This document shows, in pieces, positions 21,801 through 33,400 of a DNA stretch of 64,000 bases; positions within the stretch are counted from its first letter, which is position 1, and each line of letters opens with the position of its first letter. Source of the DNA: Clavelina lepadiformis. Its lineage: Eukaryota > Chordata > Ascidiacea > Aplousobranchia > Clavelinidae. The position numbers and the translations under genes were made by a program. Under the pieces are notes generated by a model. It was not told where the DNA came from, did not search any database, and saw nothing but the letters and a program-made list of their open reading frames with translations. The stretch is from NCBI RefSeq assembly GCF_947623445.1, contig NC_135240.1, positions 5,456,001-5,520,000 on the forward strand, in the 5' to 3' direction.

Positions 21801-21999
21801 TGGGGCAAGATGGGACAACTTAATTTTATTTTATTTTTTTAATTACGGCGGTGTGTGATTTTGGCCGAGTCTAATATTATGGTTGCTGGTAGTGGTGCAC
21901 CTAAGGTATATTATGGTACCAAAGTTAGCAAAATTGATGAAAGGGAATTCTTTAAAATACTGATTGAAGTTAAGTGTCCCGTCTTGCCCCACTTTCCTC
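18837..21999 (+). mobile_element. Pogo/Tigger-type DNA transposon, copy 2
   Basis: Flanked by TA at 18835-18836 and 22000-22001, with the same terminal inverted repeats and subterminal GGGGCAAGACGGG/CCCGTCCTGCCC blocks as copy 1. One base shorter overall. It sits at the same position of the hAT-like element, so it is the duplicated copy of a single insertion. Confidence 0.85.
19605..21458 (+). CDS. Pogo/Tigger-like transposase with PHD finger, copy 2
   Basis: 617 residues in the same arrangement as copy 1: psq helix-turn-helix, CENP-B-type region, DDE core (NVDETG, LILDNHASH, HRLQPLD), repeated EREGVA units and a C4HC3 PHD finger. It differs from copy 1 at only five residues (Leu to Phe in the EIFLDW segment, Ala to Ser, Asp to Asn, Phe to Ser, Asn to Asp); the catalytic residues are unchanged. 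The family-type start at 19551 (MVRNYVRKTQRGKW) is again cut off by an in-frame TGA before this frame, so the stop predates the duplication. Confidence 0.84.
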   Translation: MKKAIDDIKNKKLSIRQAAEQHGVPKSTLERHWKGRVVHPGKVNLGKYKQALNSDLEEELVEHVKKMQEMFFGLTGETLRALAFQLANANGIPVPFNINNQKAGKDWLSCFLKRHPDLSLRQPEPTSLSRATGFNRTQVGRFFDLLKGIYEKEAITVENVYNVDETGITCVQKPGKIIAKKGMKQVGRITSAERGKTITAVCAMSAIGNYVPPIFIFPRKRMAMGLLQDAPSGSRGFASPSGWIDSEIFFDWLKHFKKYANPSIDKKVLLILDNHASHLNLPAIEFARQNGIIMLSIPPHTSHRLQPLDRTFFGPLKTYYNQAIDHWMVTNYGKRVQSSQVCGFFCTAYSKAATVQKAVNGFKSSGIMPFNPDIFDETNFAPSMVTEIHAVGSPELEAHGATTSSLAEVEGVTSIQLCNNTITSSQTAAEREGVAGMQRSGDYAPSDQVSAEREGVASMQRSGDSTTSDQAAAEGLGGILLSDGPTTSAQIAVQSEVQLTDGPSTRVHVMDISPLPDAKLTTRKRKAMKSQVLTSSPFKKILLSKSKVPSSNKRIHKRNKKQLQFPGSYECLICSELYIHPPKEDWIQCSLCKKWCHENCSAYPGHGNFVCDFCAKK

Positions 22000-22101
22000 T
22001 ATGTACAAGGTATATTGGTATATCGGCCCCGGGTCAATATGGCATGATGCTAGAGAGAGAACCGGATGCTAAAATATTTAAACCCCAGCATTGCTCTAAG
22101 G

Positions 22102-22849
22102 CCAATCTGAGGCACCGACCTAAAAAATGACGTGACGCTATTGTCTAATTAGACTTCAACCCGGACAAAATTTAACCAACAATGACCTTTCCACTTAATA
22201 TGGGCACGTTTGCCGTGTATAAATGCAATGGACACACACACAAAGACAGAAGAGAGATATACAACTATTCAAATGGAGTTTTGAGATTTGCTTTGATTGA
22301 GATCGGATTTGGGAACACGCGTTGAACAGACTTGAGTGAACGTTAGAAGTTTGAGAAGTGTTTAGTCGTAATGCTCAATGAAATGACGATTTGCGAGCCA
22401 ACGTTAATACTATGACTGAAGCATTAAGTGAGTTTATTACTTTTGAGCACTGACATTCGGAGGCGATTGTGTGAGAATCGACAAATATAACTTGTATATA
22501 TGATGTCGTTCCTGTTCTTTTGTTCCAGGATTCAGTAGGTTAATGTAAGCAAAATAAACAGTTTAACCCACGGGTGACTAAAGTTGTTCCTAAAATTGAC
22601 TCATACTGCGCTACTCCGTCATCGATGAGGCAAAGGAACAATTAATTGTGAATTCTACAATCAACCGACAAACTCCAGTAAAATATGATTAATCAGACCA
22701 GTAGGCAAACACCGGTTTTACTTCCGACCTTAAAGGAGAAGGAAAGCCCCTTACAGGTCTGTCAAAGTGCCCATGGGGGGCATCCATGCTATGTGTGGGT
22801 GTAGTCTTAAGAGAAATATTGATAAATACAAACTTTTTTTTGCAAACAA
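22102..22849. other. Gene-free spacer
   Basis: Counterpart of 8497-9239, with the same GTATAAATG box and a shorter CA run. No supported gene. Confidence 0.35.
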
Positions 22850-24385
22850 TTTAGAGCGACATAAACACACCAGCGACTAACATAAGCGTGGATGCATCAC
22901 TGGTACAGACACATCGAGCACACATTTAGTTGCTTTGCTTGTTGTGGCGGGCTCTTTTACTTACTTATCGCTTTGTCGATTCTTGTGTGTGCGTGTGTGG
23001 AATTTTAAAGCCAGATCCTAGTCGAGTGAAACCTTTAATGGATATGCCAATCCTAACAACTCCAATCAACTTCAGCGAATTGTAGGTATGTTGGTTTGCT
23101 TAGCGCAACGGATACAGTCTTATTCTGAGAGAATCAAGCATTTGATCAAAACGGTTCTGTTTCCACTTAGTGAAGAGGTGTTCGAATCCTTAAACGCTCA
23201 TAAAAAAACGACTTGTCTTCTTCCGCATTGGGAGTGATTGACAAAGAGTTGCCATTTGTCGCAGAAACTGATACAACAGTTCGTTTCCCGTCGGGTAAAG
23301 AAACCGCCCTGTTCTTAAGAGATCTTGCTTCGATGACTAAGCAAATGGTTTCTTCTGTTGGTGATGACGAAAGCGTTTTGCATGATACGTTGCTCCAGCC
23401 GGAAAATAGTGACGCGCTTGATAGTGATGTTGTTAACGGTGATGATGTGTTTATGTTGGTGATGCTATTCCACTCTTCCCATGTAATTTTGTAGCCTGTG
23501 GGAAAGAATGTGATAATTTTTGGATTTCTTTGACCAATTTATACATACATGTATGCATACAAAATGCACATGGGTTTGTTACAGTTTGTCATCCTGGCTT
23601 CCTTTTCTTACTAATTGTTTATTTCCGGAGGCAGGTGACGTTTCTCTGCTCGGTGTAGGGTGGCCCTTATAGCAGTCGGAACCTGTAGCACCGCATTTTG
23701 TTGCCTTGCTTGTTATGGCGAGCTCTTTTACTTATTTACTTATTTATTGCTTTGTCGATTCTTCATTTTTTTTATGAGTGTAGATACCGGAATTGTAAGT
23801 TTAATAAAGCATATGTTAAGGTTAGTAGCGATTTGGTTTATCACATGGCGCTGAATTGTTATTGCGTTGTGATGACAAAAATCAGTGAATCATTCGATTT
23901 TGTCAGCTACCAATATTGCGATGTATAAGCGATGTGCTGTTCACAACGGTTCAATAAATTGCTTGAACACTCGTTAGTCCTTTCATGACCGCAGTTTCAA
24001 TGAATGATACGGAAAAGTTTAAAATATCCTGAAGACTGTGTTCACGTAGATGCGGTAAAACAACGAAAAACAACGAATTAAAGCTTATTTCTTCTTGTTC
24101 CTAAGTCCAACACCTAGCCAGGCTGATCAGCACCAGCAGCACATACAGTCAAAGCCTTTCGAGGAAGACAATCCAGGCGTGTACCCCGCAGTTTAAGCCG
24201 ATTATTGCAGGGAATTAACCTTTAAACATTGTGGAGTATTTGCTTTATCATCTTATTGCGTATACCTAGGCCTAATAATTTGCTCGGTTACATAATGGCA
24301 ACTTTGGTCCTACAAGACCAAAATCCGGCTCCATTTTCAAACACACGTAAGAAACCGTGTTATGAAAGGAATTTGGAAAACTGAC
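22850..24385 (+). mobile_element. Ty3/Gypsy fossil, copy 2
   Basis: Counterpart of the relic at 9240-11330, without the 470-bp insertion. Reverse transcriptase pieces (VKPLMDMPI, then the SEEVFESLN region) and a shortened C-terminal pol piece are recognisable, followed by LTR- or leader-like sequence up to about 24385. It is broken in several places and more reduced than the others. Confidence 0.58.
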
Positions 24386-24678
24386 AGCCAATGAAGGTGT
24401 AGAGTTGAAGGACGAAGTTAACATTTATGGAAATGTCATATTTAAATGAAAAAAAAATCTTCAATTGAAATTATAACTTTAATTTTATAATTTATCGCTC
24501 GTGTCGCAAAAACACGAAGGTTTGTGTTTTACGTCACCAATTCTATGACTTTATACGTAAGTTTTATAGATAAGATAAGATGATGTGTTGCAGAGTATCA
24601 GGGTTTGGAATTATCCAGTTTATCGTCAATTTTTAGCATTTGCTTCTCTTTGTAGTCAGAATATACTTTCAGCGTAAC

Positions 24679-27600
24679 ATGCTTGCGAATAAAACCTTGT
24701 CTACACTAATCCGCAATGTATGCATTAGAAGGAATTTTTGTCTTTCACAGAAAATTCTACGCGGAAACATCGGTGTAAAATGCGGTGAGTTAAAAATTCT
24801 GATGTCAATTGAAATTTTCGAAACATACTTTTATGTTTGGGAAATATTTTTGTACAGAAATAAAATAATTGTTTTCTCAACTCCAGGGGTATCTGCACAA
24901 CAATCAAAACCGACCCACACGAACAAGGAAAGGTTTTTACAAACCTCTGCAAAATCGCTGAAATCTGAACGTTTGGGTTCGATGCCTCAGATCAAAACGG
25001 AAATATCGAATGTTCAAGTTTTACTGGATAAGACGGAACTCGTGATTGAATGGATGGACGGACACGAAAGTTTGTAAGTAGAGTTGTAACAGAACATTTT
25101 CTTTCGTATGCCAGGCTCAATTCCCACATTCACTGTGAACCGCGACGCCACCAGTAAAACCCAAGAAATCAACTCATTTTATTCAACAGCCTCTACGACC
25201 CAAAACGAAAACCGACCTACTCAAATCACCTAACGAACGGCTTTTATAGGGCACAAAAGGCAAGGCGCCAAATTAATGATAAGATAAAAGTGCACAAAAC
25301 GTGAGACAAACAACAGTAATTGCAACCAATCAACGCACTAGAGAACAAACTCACAAAAACGGTAAAATACAAAATACTGTGAATAACGCGTGACATAAAT
25401 TCGTTACAGAGCGACATAGAAATCCAACACAACAACGTGGTAGTGGTCGCTCGATAAATTTTATACTATTTTCAACAAAAACTAAAGTAATAAGATGAGC
25501 AAAGGAAAAATTTTCAAAAATACTGGAAGAAGATCAACCCATTTCTAAAATAAGTCTAGAAGCGGTTTGAGTTAACAATGAAAATCGTAACTTATTGCTT
25601 AGATAGAATTATTCAGGCTACTATGAGCTAATTCTAGTGATGACGTAAATCAGTTCTTATTACAAAATCGTGATCTCTTTATATAACACACGATTCATGT
25701 AAGAGGATGGTTTTAGCGGCCGTGTAAGAGTGAGTTATCACCGATTTACGCCAAACGTGAGACGTGTCACATGCGTGTGAATAATTAAGATTTATAAATA
25801 TTAACGCAAGTATCGCTTTTCCTTTTGGTTTATATGACATAACACGTGTCATGTGAAAAGTTATTTTATTGAGCATACGAGTTATATGATCGATTTATCT
25901 ACAATGTTTTATGTGTAAGTAAAATTCAAACATCTTCATGTAATTAACCCTTTTATGACGTGTTTCTATACGAATATAGGCTATGAAATTGTGCAGATTT
26001 CAGGCTTCTTGGCTTCGTTTTCATTGTTTCTGTCCGTCCTGCTACAGTTCAGCTGATGGCCTCTACAAAATTGACATTGAACGTTTCAAAAAAAACTTGA
26101 CTATTTCCTCGACTTCTTGGAACCAGTCAGGTGATGATGAGACCATGTCGGGTTGTCATGGTGATTTATGACAACGCAAACTTTTTTAAAAATTTTTGTT
26201 CCTTTTAGATGTTTCTTTTTCTTTTTTAGATTTTTTTGCCAAAACTCTTTTTACAAAACTTCAATTTCAGAACAAGTTTTAAAAGTTCATTTTGATAACG
26301 ACGTTCCAAGCAATCACGTGGCTCTCTTACCTTACGATTGGTTGAGGGAAAACTGCTATTGTGACGTGTGTCTTAAGAAAAAGCTTTCTGATCGTGACGT
26401 CATAACAAGAAATTCCCAAACACCAAAGAAGATGCCGGTCGTGGATTATGACGAAATTAAAGATAATCCTGGCCAGTTTTTGTTCGAGTGCGCATCAGAC
26501 GATGTCATCATCACATCAAATGTTCTTTATTTTGAAATTAAATGTTAAAAACATTGGAAAGCCGAAAAAATGTTTGAAACCTTAAACTATACAATACAAC
26601 ATATATTTTAAAAATACTGTAACATTTTTCAACTTCATCTATTACCATCAAATGCCACCTTCACCGTGAATTTATTCATTCTTTTCTCTACTGTAGTTTT
26701 ATGCATCACACTTTCGAGGTCGGTTATTGCAAGATCCTCAACTTTCCCAAGGAAGATGAGCTGTTTATGGAGGTTGTGTGACGTCTTAAAGTTGATTTAT
26801 GTATAAAACTTGTAAATTCGATGTTTGTAAAAACTATACGAAACAATGAAATGAATGATAAAATCTTTCATTAGTTTGCGGAATCGCTGGGTCCTGTAGA
26901 AAGCAACCCGTTTGGATATTACAACGTAAGTTTAAAACGTTGCTGTGAACAACTGCGGTCGGGAAGTTTTGTGACTGTAGTAACAGATTTTATTCATATA
27001 AACATGTATTAAAAAAATGAAAATTAAAAATGTAAATTGGATTTTTAAAGAAGTAGATTTAAACGACATAAACCACTATATCTGAAGCAAAAATCTATAA
27101 AGCTCCGCTAGATAATTAAACTGTAACGCCGGTATTATTTAACAGTCGCAATATTTTCTAATGGTTGTTGACAATATAAGGGGACTTTTTTTGATGACGT
27201 CAAAAACACCGGGGCGGTGGACAATGCGGGACATACCAACGTTGACTTGCCCTTTCATCAGGATTACCGCTACGCGGACACTTGTGGTCAAACTATAATG
27301 TTTAATTGCGTCAGGTAATATGCAGATATATTTTCATTCTTGCGGCGGAGCTGTAAATTATTTCTTTAAATCAAAAGTTCCTCTTGAATATGAAATGACA
27401 AAGTTTTAAATTTTCCTGACATACTTCAGCACCTTAATAGTTACCCTCCGGTTACTTTACAGATTCGACGACTGTGTGACAGGGGGCGAGAGCTTAATGG
27501 TCGATCTCTTCCAAGTCGCCGAAATTCTTCGCGATGAATCGCCGGAAGATTTTAAAGTTCTGACCAAAGTTCCGGTGATTTACGAGAACGTGAACGGCAA

Positions 27601-28523
27601 CAAGCGACATTTCCAAATCCAGAAAACCCACATCGAGGTCGACTATAACGGCAAGGTGGTTATGGGGAACGAAAGTAGCAACCTCACCAGCTATGTGGGC
27701 TGTTAGAGAAAGATTATATTGTTGAGTAATGGACGGATGAAGCGTCAATACTTTTCGATTCTTTAAAAACTTTCGAAGTTTAAAAAAGAATTGCAGCCGG
27801 GAATATGTTGTCCGGTGAATGAAAGATGATGATAGGAATTGGGTGTTGTTGGGTACAGGCTATCATATGCTGAAATATTTTGCGGAAATTTTGTTTTTTC
27901 CATACAATTATATCAGTATCCTTCAAAAACATGGAAATGCGATACAAACCTGAAATTTCAATATTTTAAGGTGACGTCGTGCCTATGGTCAGGCGACCTA
28001 CGACCGAGGCTGCAGGTTCGTCAGAGTGACGTCACAAGATATTACAAGGCACACAAGAAGTTTTCGGAAATCATGAAACGAGAAGAACTACATGTATGTT
28101 GAAAAACTATAATATTAAGTTATTCAATTTTATGTGATGACGTAGATTGCAAATGACGTCATATAATGATGTCATAGATTCGATTCCGACACGTAACCGG
28201 TAGTTTGGTTGCCATGAACAACAGGAGAATGGCTCACAAAAGGACACAATTTGAGAGCAACGGAGGCGTTCGTCATTTCCAAGTATGTGAAATAATCAAT
28301 CAATGAAAGATATGAAATAAGTCTAAACAATGTCGTAATTAAATTTCGAAGGACTTTGGGCCTTTTTAACACCTTGTATGAGGTTAAAACAATTTAACTT
28401 TTCTTGTTTTTGAAGCAACTTGGCCTCCATACCGCCTTCATGCGGAACAATTACATGCTGCTTGCGAAGAAGCTCGGTAGAGTTGTCAGTCCCCCAATGA
28501 CTGGGAATGGTTCATTTTTCTGA
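24679..28523 (+). CDS. BBOX1: Gamma-butyrobetaine dioxygenase-like 2OG-Fe(II) oxygenase, copy 2
   Basis: Eleven exons with lengths identical to copy 1: 24679-24784, 24887-25073, 25997-26130, 26271-26487, 26697-26772, 26875-26925, 27181-27314, 27463-27701, 27993-28093, 28178-28282, 28416-28523, giving 485 residues with no internal stop. The zinc site (HCFCPSC), iron ligands (PFHQDY and RRMAHKR) and the basic presequence-like start are kept. Exon 7 reads GTFFDDVKNTGAVDNAGHTN, which, with copies 1 and 3, fixes the acceptor at ATAAG. The 5' flank lost about 130 bases found in copies 1 and 3, so expression may differ. Intron 2 holds a 324-bp TGTAAC-ended insertion. Roles are as for copy 1. Confidence 0.8.
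25085..25408. mobile_element. MITE-like insertion with TGTAAC ends
   Basis: Present only in intron 2 of BBOX1-like copy 2; copies 1 and 3 read through. The ends are inverted (TGTAACAGAA and, reversed, TGTAACGAA), and the flanks GAGT/GAGC suggest a 4-bp target repeat. It has no coding capacity. A related sequence (CCAGGCT and GAACCGC in the same spacing) starts near 40385. Confidence 0.6.
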
Positions 28524-29803
28524 GATTTCTATGAAGTTTTATCAATTCGTAAAAACAAAATGAAACAAAGCTTAGCAGATATATGGCGATTGTTTGATTA
28601 AATGTCTAATATTAATGTTTGTTTTCTGCGTCCATACTTGACATTTTCCTGTGGCCGTAAGTCGTGCAATTTTATCGGCAAAACCACTGGATGTAAAACA
28701 TTTTATGCTCCCACGGAAATTCGTGTATTATAGTTTGTTAATATATATATATACAGTATATTTATCATATATATGAGTTAATATATGTATATTCAAGTTT
28801 TACAGTGTATAAATAAAATATAGATATCACTTCATGTAGATCAGATTTTTTGTTGCGCTACCACTACATACCATTCCGCATATTCTTGCCAAATTATTCT
28901 TAACAAATTTAAAAAGCAATTACGCACAATCAGTGTTGTTTAGGACCAAAATATTCTTTTAAACTTCTACAGTTGTCTCTAAAAACGTATAATTTCGTAT
29001 TACAGCAGAAATTTAGCAGTTAGTTTTTAAAATTTGCTTTTTTAACTTCTTAACGGACGTTAAATTCAAATCTTAAAAAATCAATGGCGTAATTTGAAAT
29101 CAATAAATAACTTCCGTGGCGGCAACGACAACCGCCAAAGAGAAACCAGACAATAAAGACCCTGAAGATTTGGGTCATCATAACAAGACATCATGACGTC
29201 ATCACGTCATCAAACATTTCAAACACGAAAGTTGTTTGCTGATTTGTATTCTACCAGCAGATAGTCACTGACAAAGTAAACAGATTTAAAATGACTCGCA
29301 CAACATTGCTTAAATTAAAAAACGATAGATTAGGCTTCATGGAGGAAGTCTATAACTTAATTCGAACATAACTACTCAACACGGTAGTACTTAAAAATGT
29401 TTCATGGCCTTGTAAATGTTGTATTAAACCCACTGCTACCAAATATATAAGATTTTTAATACTTTTATGAAAACATAAAACTATTTTCCTGAACGAAGAC
29501 TAGGTCACGATTCCGGCCTTGCTTTACTAGAACTTGTAGCATAACTGCATAAACAGACACTTGGAGTCTTCTTAATTCTTGTTGCCTGGTGCAGCAGGGA
29601 AACCACCTGAATAACAATCTCGAAGGTGTGGTAAAAATTATTACTGTAAGGTATTTTTTATCACGACTGCCCATCATTGATTGATTGGTTATAATTTTAT
29701 TTTATTGCCGAACAATGCTCAAAAACACACAGATAAGCTCAACCAACGTCGGGTTAAATTAGTGTTGTTGGCCGGCAATTTTGCATGGAATCGTGGTGAA
29801 GAT
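28524..29803. other. Spacer between convergent BBOX1-like copy 2 and copy A
   Basis: AT-rich 3' flank, with a TATATA-rich stretch near 28740-28800 and two to three overlapping TGACGTCA-type palindromes at about 29190-29215. It is repeated in inverted orientation at 42905-44194. The polyadenylation signal of copy A (AATAAA on the minus strand) lies at 29701-29706. Confidence 0.45.
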
Positions 29804-31654
29804 TTAGCAGACGTCTTTTAGCTCTCTCAAAAGCTTCTTCCAAGCGGTGACGTCACTGTTGAATCCGTCATCGATGTTAAAGGGAAGTTCTTTTCCTCCC
29901 CAGTTTAAGCCGAGTTTGGTTAGACGATTTGTAAAACAACTGGCACCCGGTTTTTCAGCAGCTGAATTATGACATCACAATAAGGTCATTATGAGCAGAA
30001 AATCAACTTTTGCTGCTGATTTCTCTTGCAAACGAGTGAATATGAACAGAAGTGACGGCAAAAAGCACATGAAGTTAGTATATAGTGACCACAAACAGAG
30101 CATTGATTATGCCCAAGTTTTTGAGCGATTTGCCGGTCAGTTAAAAAATCGGGAAATTTTCTAAACCAGACATATCTCAATCTCTCACAGCAAGTCATTT
30201 AAGAAACAGATGAACAAGCGCGACAATAATAACCGACCTGCAATACAAGTCCCGAAGCAAATTCCATCGACGGTATCGAGAAAAACGTGCACTGCGTGGC
30301 CGACGTGGAAGTTGGAATATTTGGGAGGATCAGTTTTCGGATTTCTGTTCTTGATGAATCGACGTTTACGGAAGGAAAACACAACCTTGACCTGAAAACA
30401 AGTTTCTATAATGTTTAAATAAGGGAAAATCTAAATGCAGACATAACAAAATGAACAACAACATTTACTTGTGACAACTCCTCAATGACTTACCACCACG
30501 TCACAATCTCTCGCAGCGTCTCCCACCGCGTCAAGAGAGTCGGCAAAATCCGGATGAACTCGAATTTCCACGTCATCATAACCCATCACGGCATCTGTCG
30601 GTTCGTATTCCACCAATGGGCAGTCTGTGATGTCATAAACAAGCTTCAATACTCTGCCATATTAACCGGGCTATAAGTTTGAATCATATCGGCTGTAGCT
30701 TAGTCTATAAAAAGACATTTGAGTGAAACAAACAACTGTTTGATTTGGTTCCTAATTCAATAATGAGCTTTATGCTGTCAAGTTAAACATAGTTAGCTGA
30801 AAAGCCATAAGTCTTATATAACGACCAACAATAAACTTCGACATACGAATCTTATATGACCAAAGTGACATTTACTGTCCAGTAAATGTCTTTTCACCTC
30901 CTTCTTTCTTGGTATCGCAACATTTTCTCTCTCCTGGTCCACCGCACAATCCATCCTCGTATTTGCCGTTGCAAAAGTTTGTAGAATTTTGACAAATGCC
31001 CAACGCATCCTCGCAGGGTTCGTCGTCAACGCTCCATTCTTCTTGGTTCTCCATGCCTGTGGTATAGATTATGTTTGTATAGTTATAGCAAGGTTCTAAA
31101 CCATCCAGTTATCAAAATATTTCTCCTTTGTTGTTGTGCTAATGCAGTTGTTATGCAGCTGACTCAACATATTTTAACCTTTTGTCAGTATACCCTCCAG
31201 GTATTACGGTGAGAATCACTAAAATCATTGCATATACTGTAATTGAATTCAACCGAATCACCAATCACCAATGATAGCAAGGGAATTGTTTCACTTAATA
31301 GGAATTGCCGCAAATCTTACATTGAGTGTCGCAAGCCATGCAGCATCTGAAGTGGTTTCCACCGTTGCATTGTCGTTCTGCGTCTTCCTTATCAGCCCAC
31401 CCTCCCATGCAATCGTTGGTCGGCCAATACAAGCAAGCTCCGCGGGCATCCTTGCATGATGGCTGGGCGCCTGCAAGATAATTTCCCGATCAGTAATACA
31501 TAATCTTGTACAGGGCGTATTCATACAACGCGTTAACACTAAGCGGTGGTAATAACCTAATAGTTTAGACAACTAACCACTTTTCATTATAAAATATCAA
31601 ACGCTTACCAGTTACAACAAATAGCAAGAACAGAGCAGCTATTGTCTTCAACAT
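29804..31654 (-). CDS. Secreted protein with two defensin-like cassettes and a degenerate M15-like domain, copy A
   Basis: Six exons: 31609-31654, 31321-31470, 30898-31056, 30494-30624, 30238-30391, 29804-29961, giving 265 residues. The signal peptide is MLKTIAALFLLFVVTG. Exon 2 encodes cassette 1 (GGNHFRCC) and exon 3 cassette 2 (NGKYEDGLCGG, KCC), each with six cysteines ending in CC. Exons 4-6 form a domain like M15 peptidoglycan peptidases: HPDF-SLDAVGDAA, VFSFRKRRF, YSNFHVGHAVHV and LGLNWGGKELPF. The LGLNWGG block is closest to the M15 pattern in this copy. Exon 4 ends CDVV where the others have CGVK. Convergent with BBOX1-like copy 2 and divergent from copy B. The fold assignment is inference and no activity is shown. 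Confidence 0.75.
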
Positions 31655-31755
31655 TTTTGTTCAATAGCTCTTGTAGTCTTCTTGAAGTTGAAGAAAATTT
31701 AGTTGCAAATTCGAAATGACTTGCACAGAATGACTGAGGCTTCAAACAACTCCCA

Positions 31756-31762
31756 ATATATA
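31756..31762 (-). promoter_or_regulatory. TATA box of copy A
   Basis: TATATAT on the minus strand, about 100 bases before the start codon, followed by TTGGGAG and the CATTCTGTGCAAGTCATTTC block also seen before copies B and D. Confidence 0.6.
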
Positions 31763-33084
31763 GACAGCAATTTATGACGTAATCTGACGTAATTAAAGAA
31801 AGAGATGATCTGCCACAACTGAAGCAAAGATTGATCGTTTCTCGATCCTTTTTGTCATATATCTGGTACTGATTTGCTGATACTTTATCTTAAAACAAAG
31901 TGATATTGTGTTACCTGGCCGAAAGTAAAAATGGGGTTTCCTAAAAACTCCCTGGTTTTTCGATGTTTTGAAAATATAAATTTTTGAGAACTTTCCATGT
32001 TTTCAAACTTCACTTAAAAGTAATTTTATGTGAAGTTTTTACGATTTGTTCAATGTTCTAGAAGCTTGTGATTTGTGAATGCAGTATTTTGAGCGAAGTT
32101 TCAATGAATTGTTTTTGACAAATCACTAAAAATATCTGTTCAGTTTCTCACATCGTTGATCGCCTTCATATGCACGAAAATAGATATTGTATGCATGTTA
32201 AAACGTGCATGCGTTGCAAAAAGTACTTTCACCCATGGATTATTTACTTAACTCGTATCTATCTGGCACACTCCCTAAAAGTTAACACAGGTAGATTTGA
32301 TAAGTTATGAAAAGTAGATCACGAAGCAGCATCATCGTGACAACACATCAGTGGAAATCTAAGTGGAAACTCTATTTTTTTAAGTAATAAAACAATCTCT
32401 TTCTTTCGTCTGTGTGCTACTTTCTATTGATCTCTGTGGACGTTAAATTTCAATGTTTAAAAATGAAGGTTTTATGAATGCTGGTTTCAAACAAGATCAA
32501 GCCCATTCTAATTTCCTCAAACCAAAGTACCTCCACAAACCGCCAGCTGTGGGATGGACATTAAAAAGGTGTTACGACTCTTTTTAATCTCCATCCTGCC
32601 AAATAAGTACAACAACGTTTACTGTTAGTTATGAGTCAAAGCTACAGTATAAAGGTTTATTGTGGTTGTTTCTGGATATTTTCCCGGCGTTATTTCCTGT
32701 ATAAACTCAATTTTTGGTCGAAAAGTCTGAAATAGCAGCAGACATTAAAACCAATACGGTCAATCGGAATGAACATCACCGTAAACCGCGAACACGTCTC
32801 ATGACGAGATGACTTTAACCTTGAAATATGAATCAAAATCTAATCGAACGTCAAAGAGACTGCTGTATGCAAACTGAAAATATAGAAAAACTTTTTTGGT
32901 TTATTAAAGATTGTATCTTCAAACTCGTCTGCAAAGTAACCTACCGCAACGTCCATTGGTTATTTCGCAACAGCAGTTTATAAAACTTCCTATTACGTCA
33001 TATGTGAGCAACTGGCTATGACCTGGAGTTAGCTAATGTAAGCTGTTACAGAATCACAACTTGCTCAAGTCAAAGAATAGAAAT

Positions 33085-33400
33085 TATAAGTTGGGCTTTC
33101 ATTATGGACGCTTGGCCTTCGTTAAGTATTTGTACAATTTCAACATCAAATCTGTTGAATAGACACATAACTGCGGATTACTCTAAGTCAAAATGAGCCA
33201 ACATGTGACGTCACTCGCTATTTCATTAGCGATTTAACGCTAAAAAAGACACAGTGATGGCTTAAAATTGGCAGTAAAGTTGAAAAGGGTGCGACTTTCT
33301 AAATTATGTTGATAAAACCATTTCCTAAAAGCACGTCTCGTATGTCAGCCACAGTCTCTTTGATAATTGCTTGTACGTGACAAAAGACTCAGTCACGCAT
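33085..33400. repeat. Inverted repeat partner of 41630-41960
   Basis: TTTCATTAT, TTGGCCTTCGT and CAACATGTGACGTCAC blocks recur in the same order on the opposite strand at 41630-41960. In both places the sequence lies upstream of a member of the secreted family (copy A here, orphan exon C there). Confidence 0.6.

Larger units (their letters stand above)
18746..22093. mobile_element. hAT-like element split by pogo insertion (copy 2)
   Basis: Same structure as the element at 5140-8488, with 8-bp flanks CTCTATGG (18738-18745) and CTCTAAGG (22094-22101). It arose by segmental copying, not by a new insertion, because flanks and nested insertion site are identical. Confidence 0.58.
16111..29195. 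repeat. Tandem segmental duplication, unit 2
   Basis: Direct repeat of 2489-15895 in the same order and orientation (CHCHD1 fragment, DOHH, nested hAT/pogo, Gypsy fossil, BBOX1-like). The left junction cuts the CHCHD1-like gene after codon 20. Homology with unit 1 fades at about 29195, whereas homology with the inverted block at 42727-49863 continues to about 29970. Confidence 0.88.

Noticed and set aside
31271-31459. Open frame on the plus strand opposite exon 2 of copy A
   Set aside because: Antisense shadow of a conserved cysteine-rich exon.
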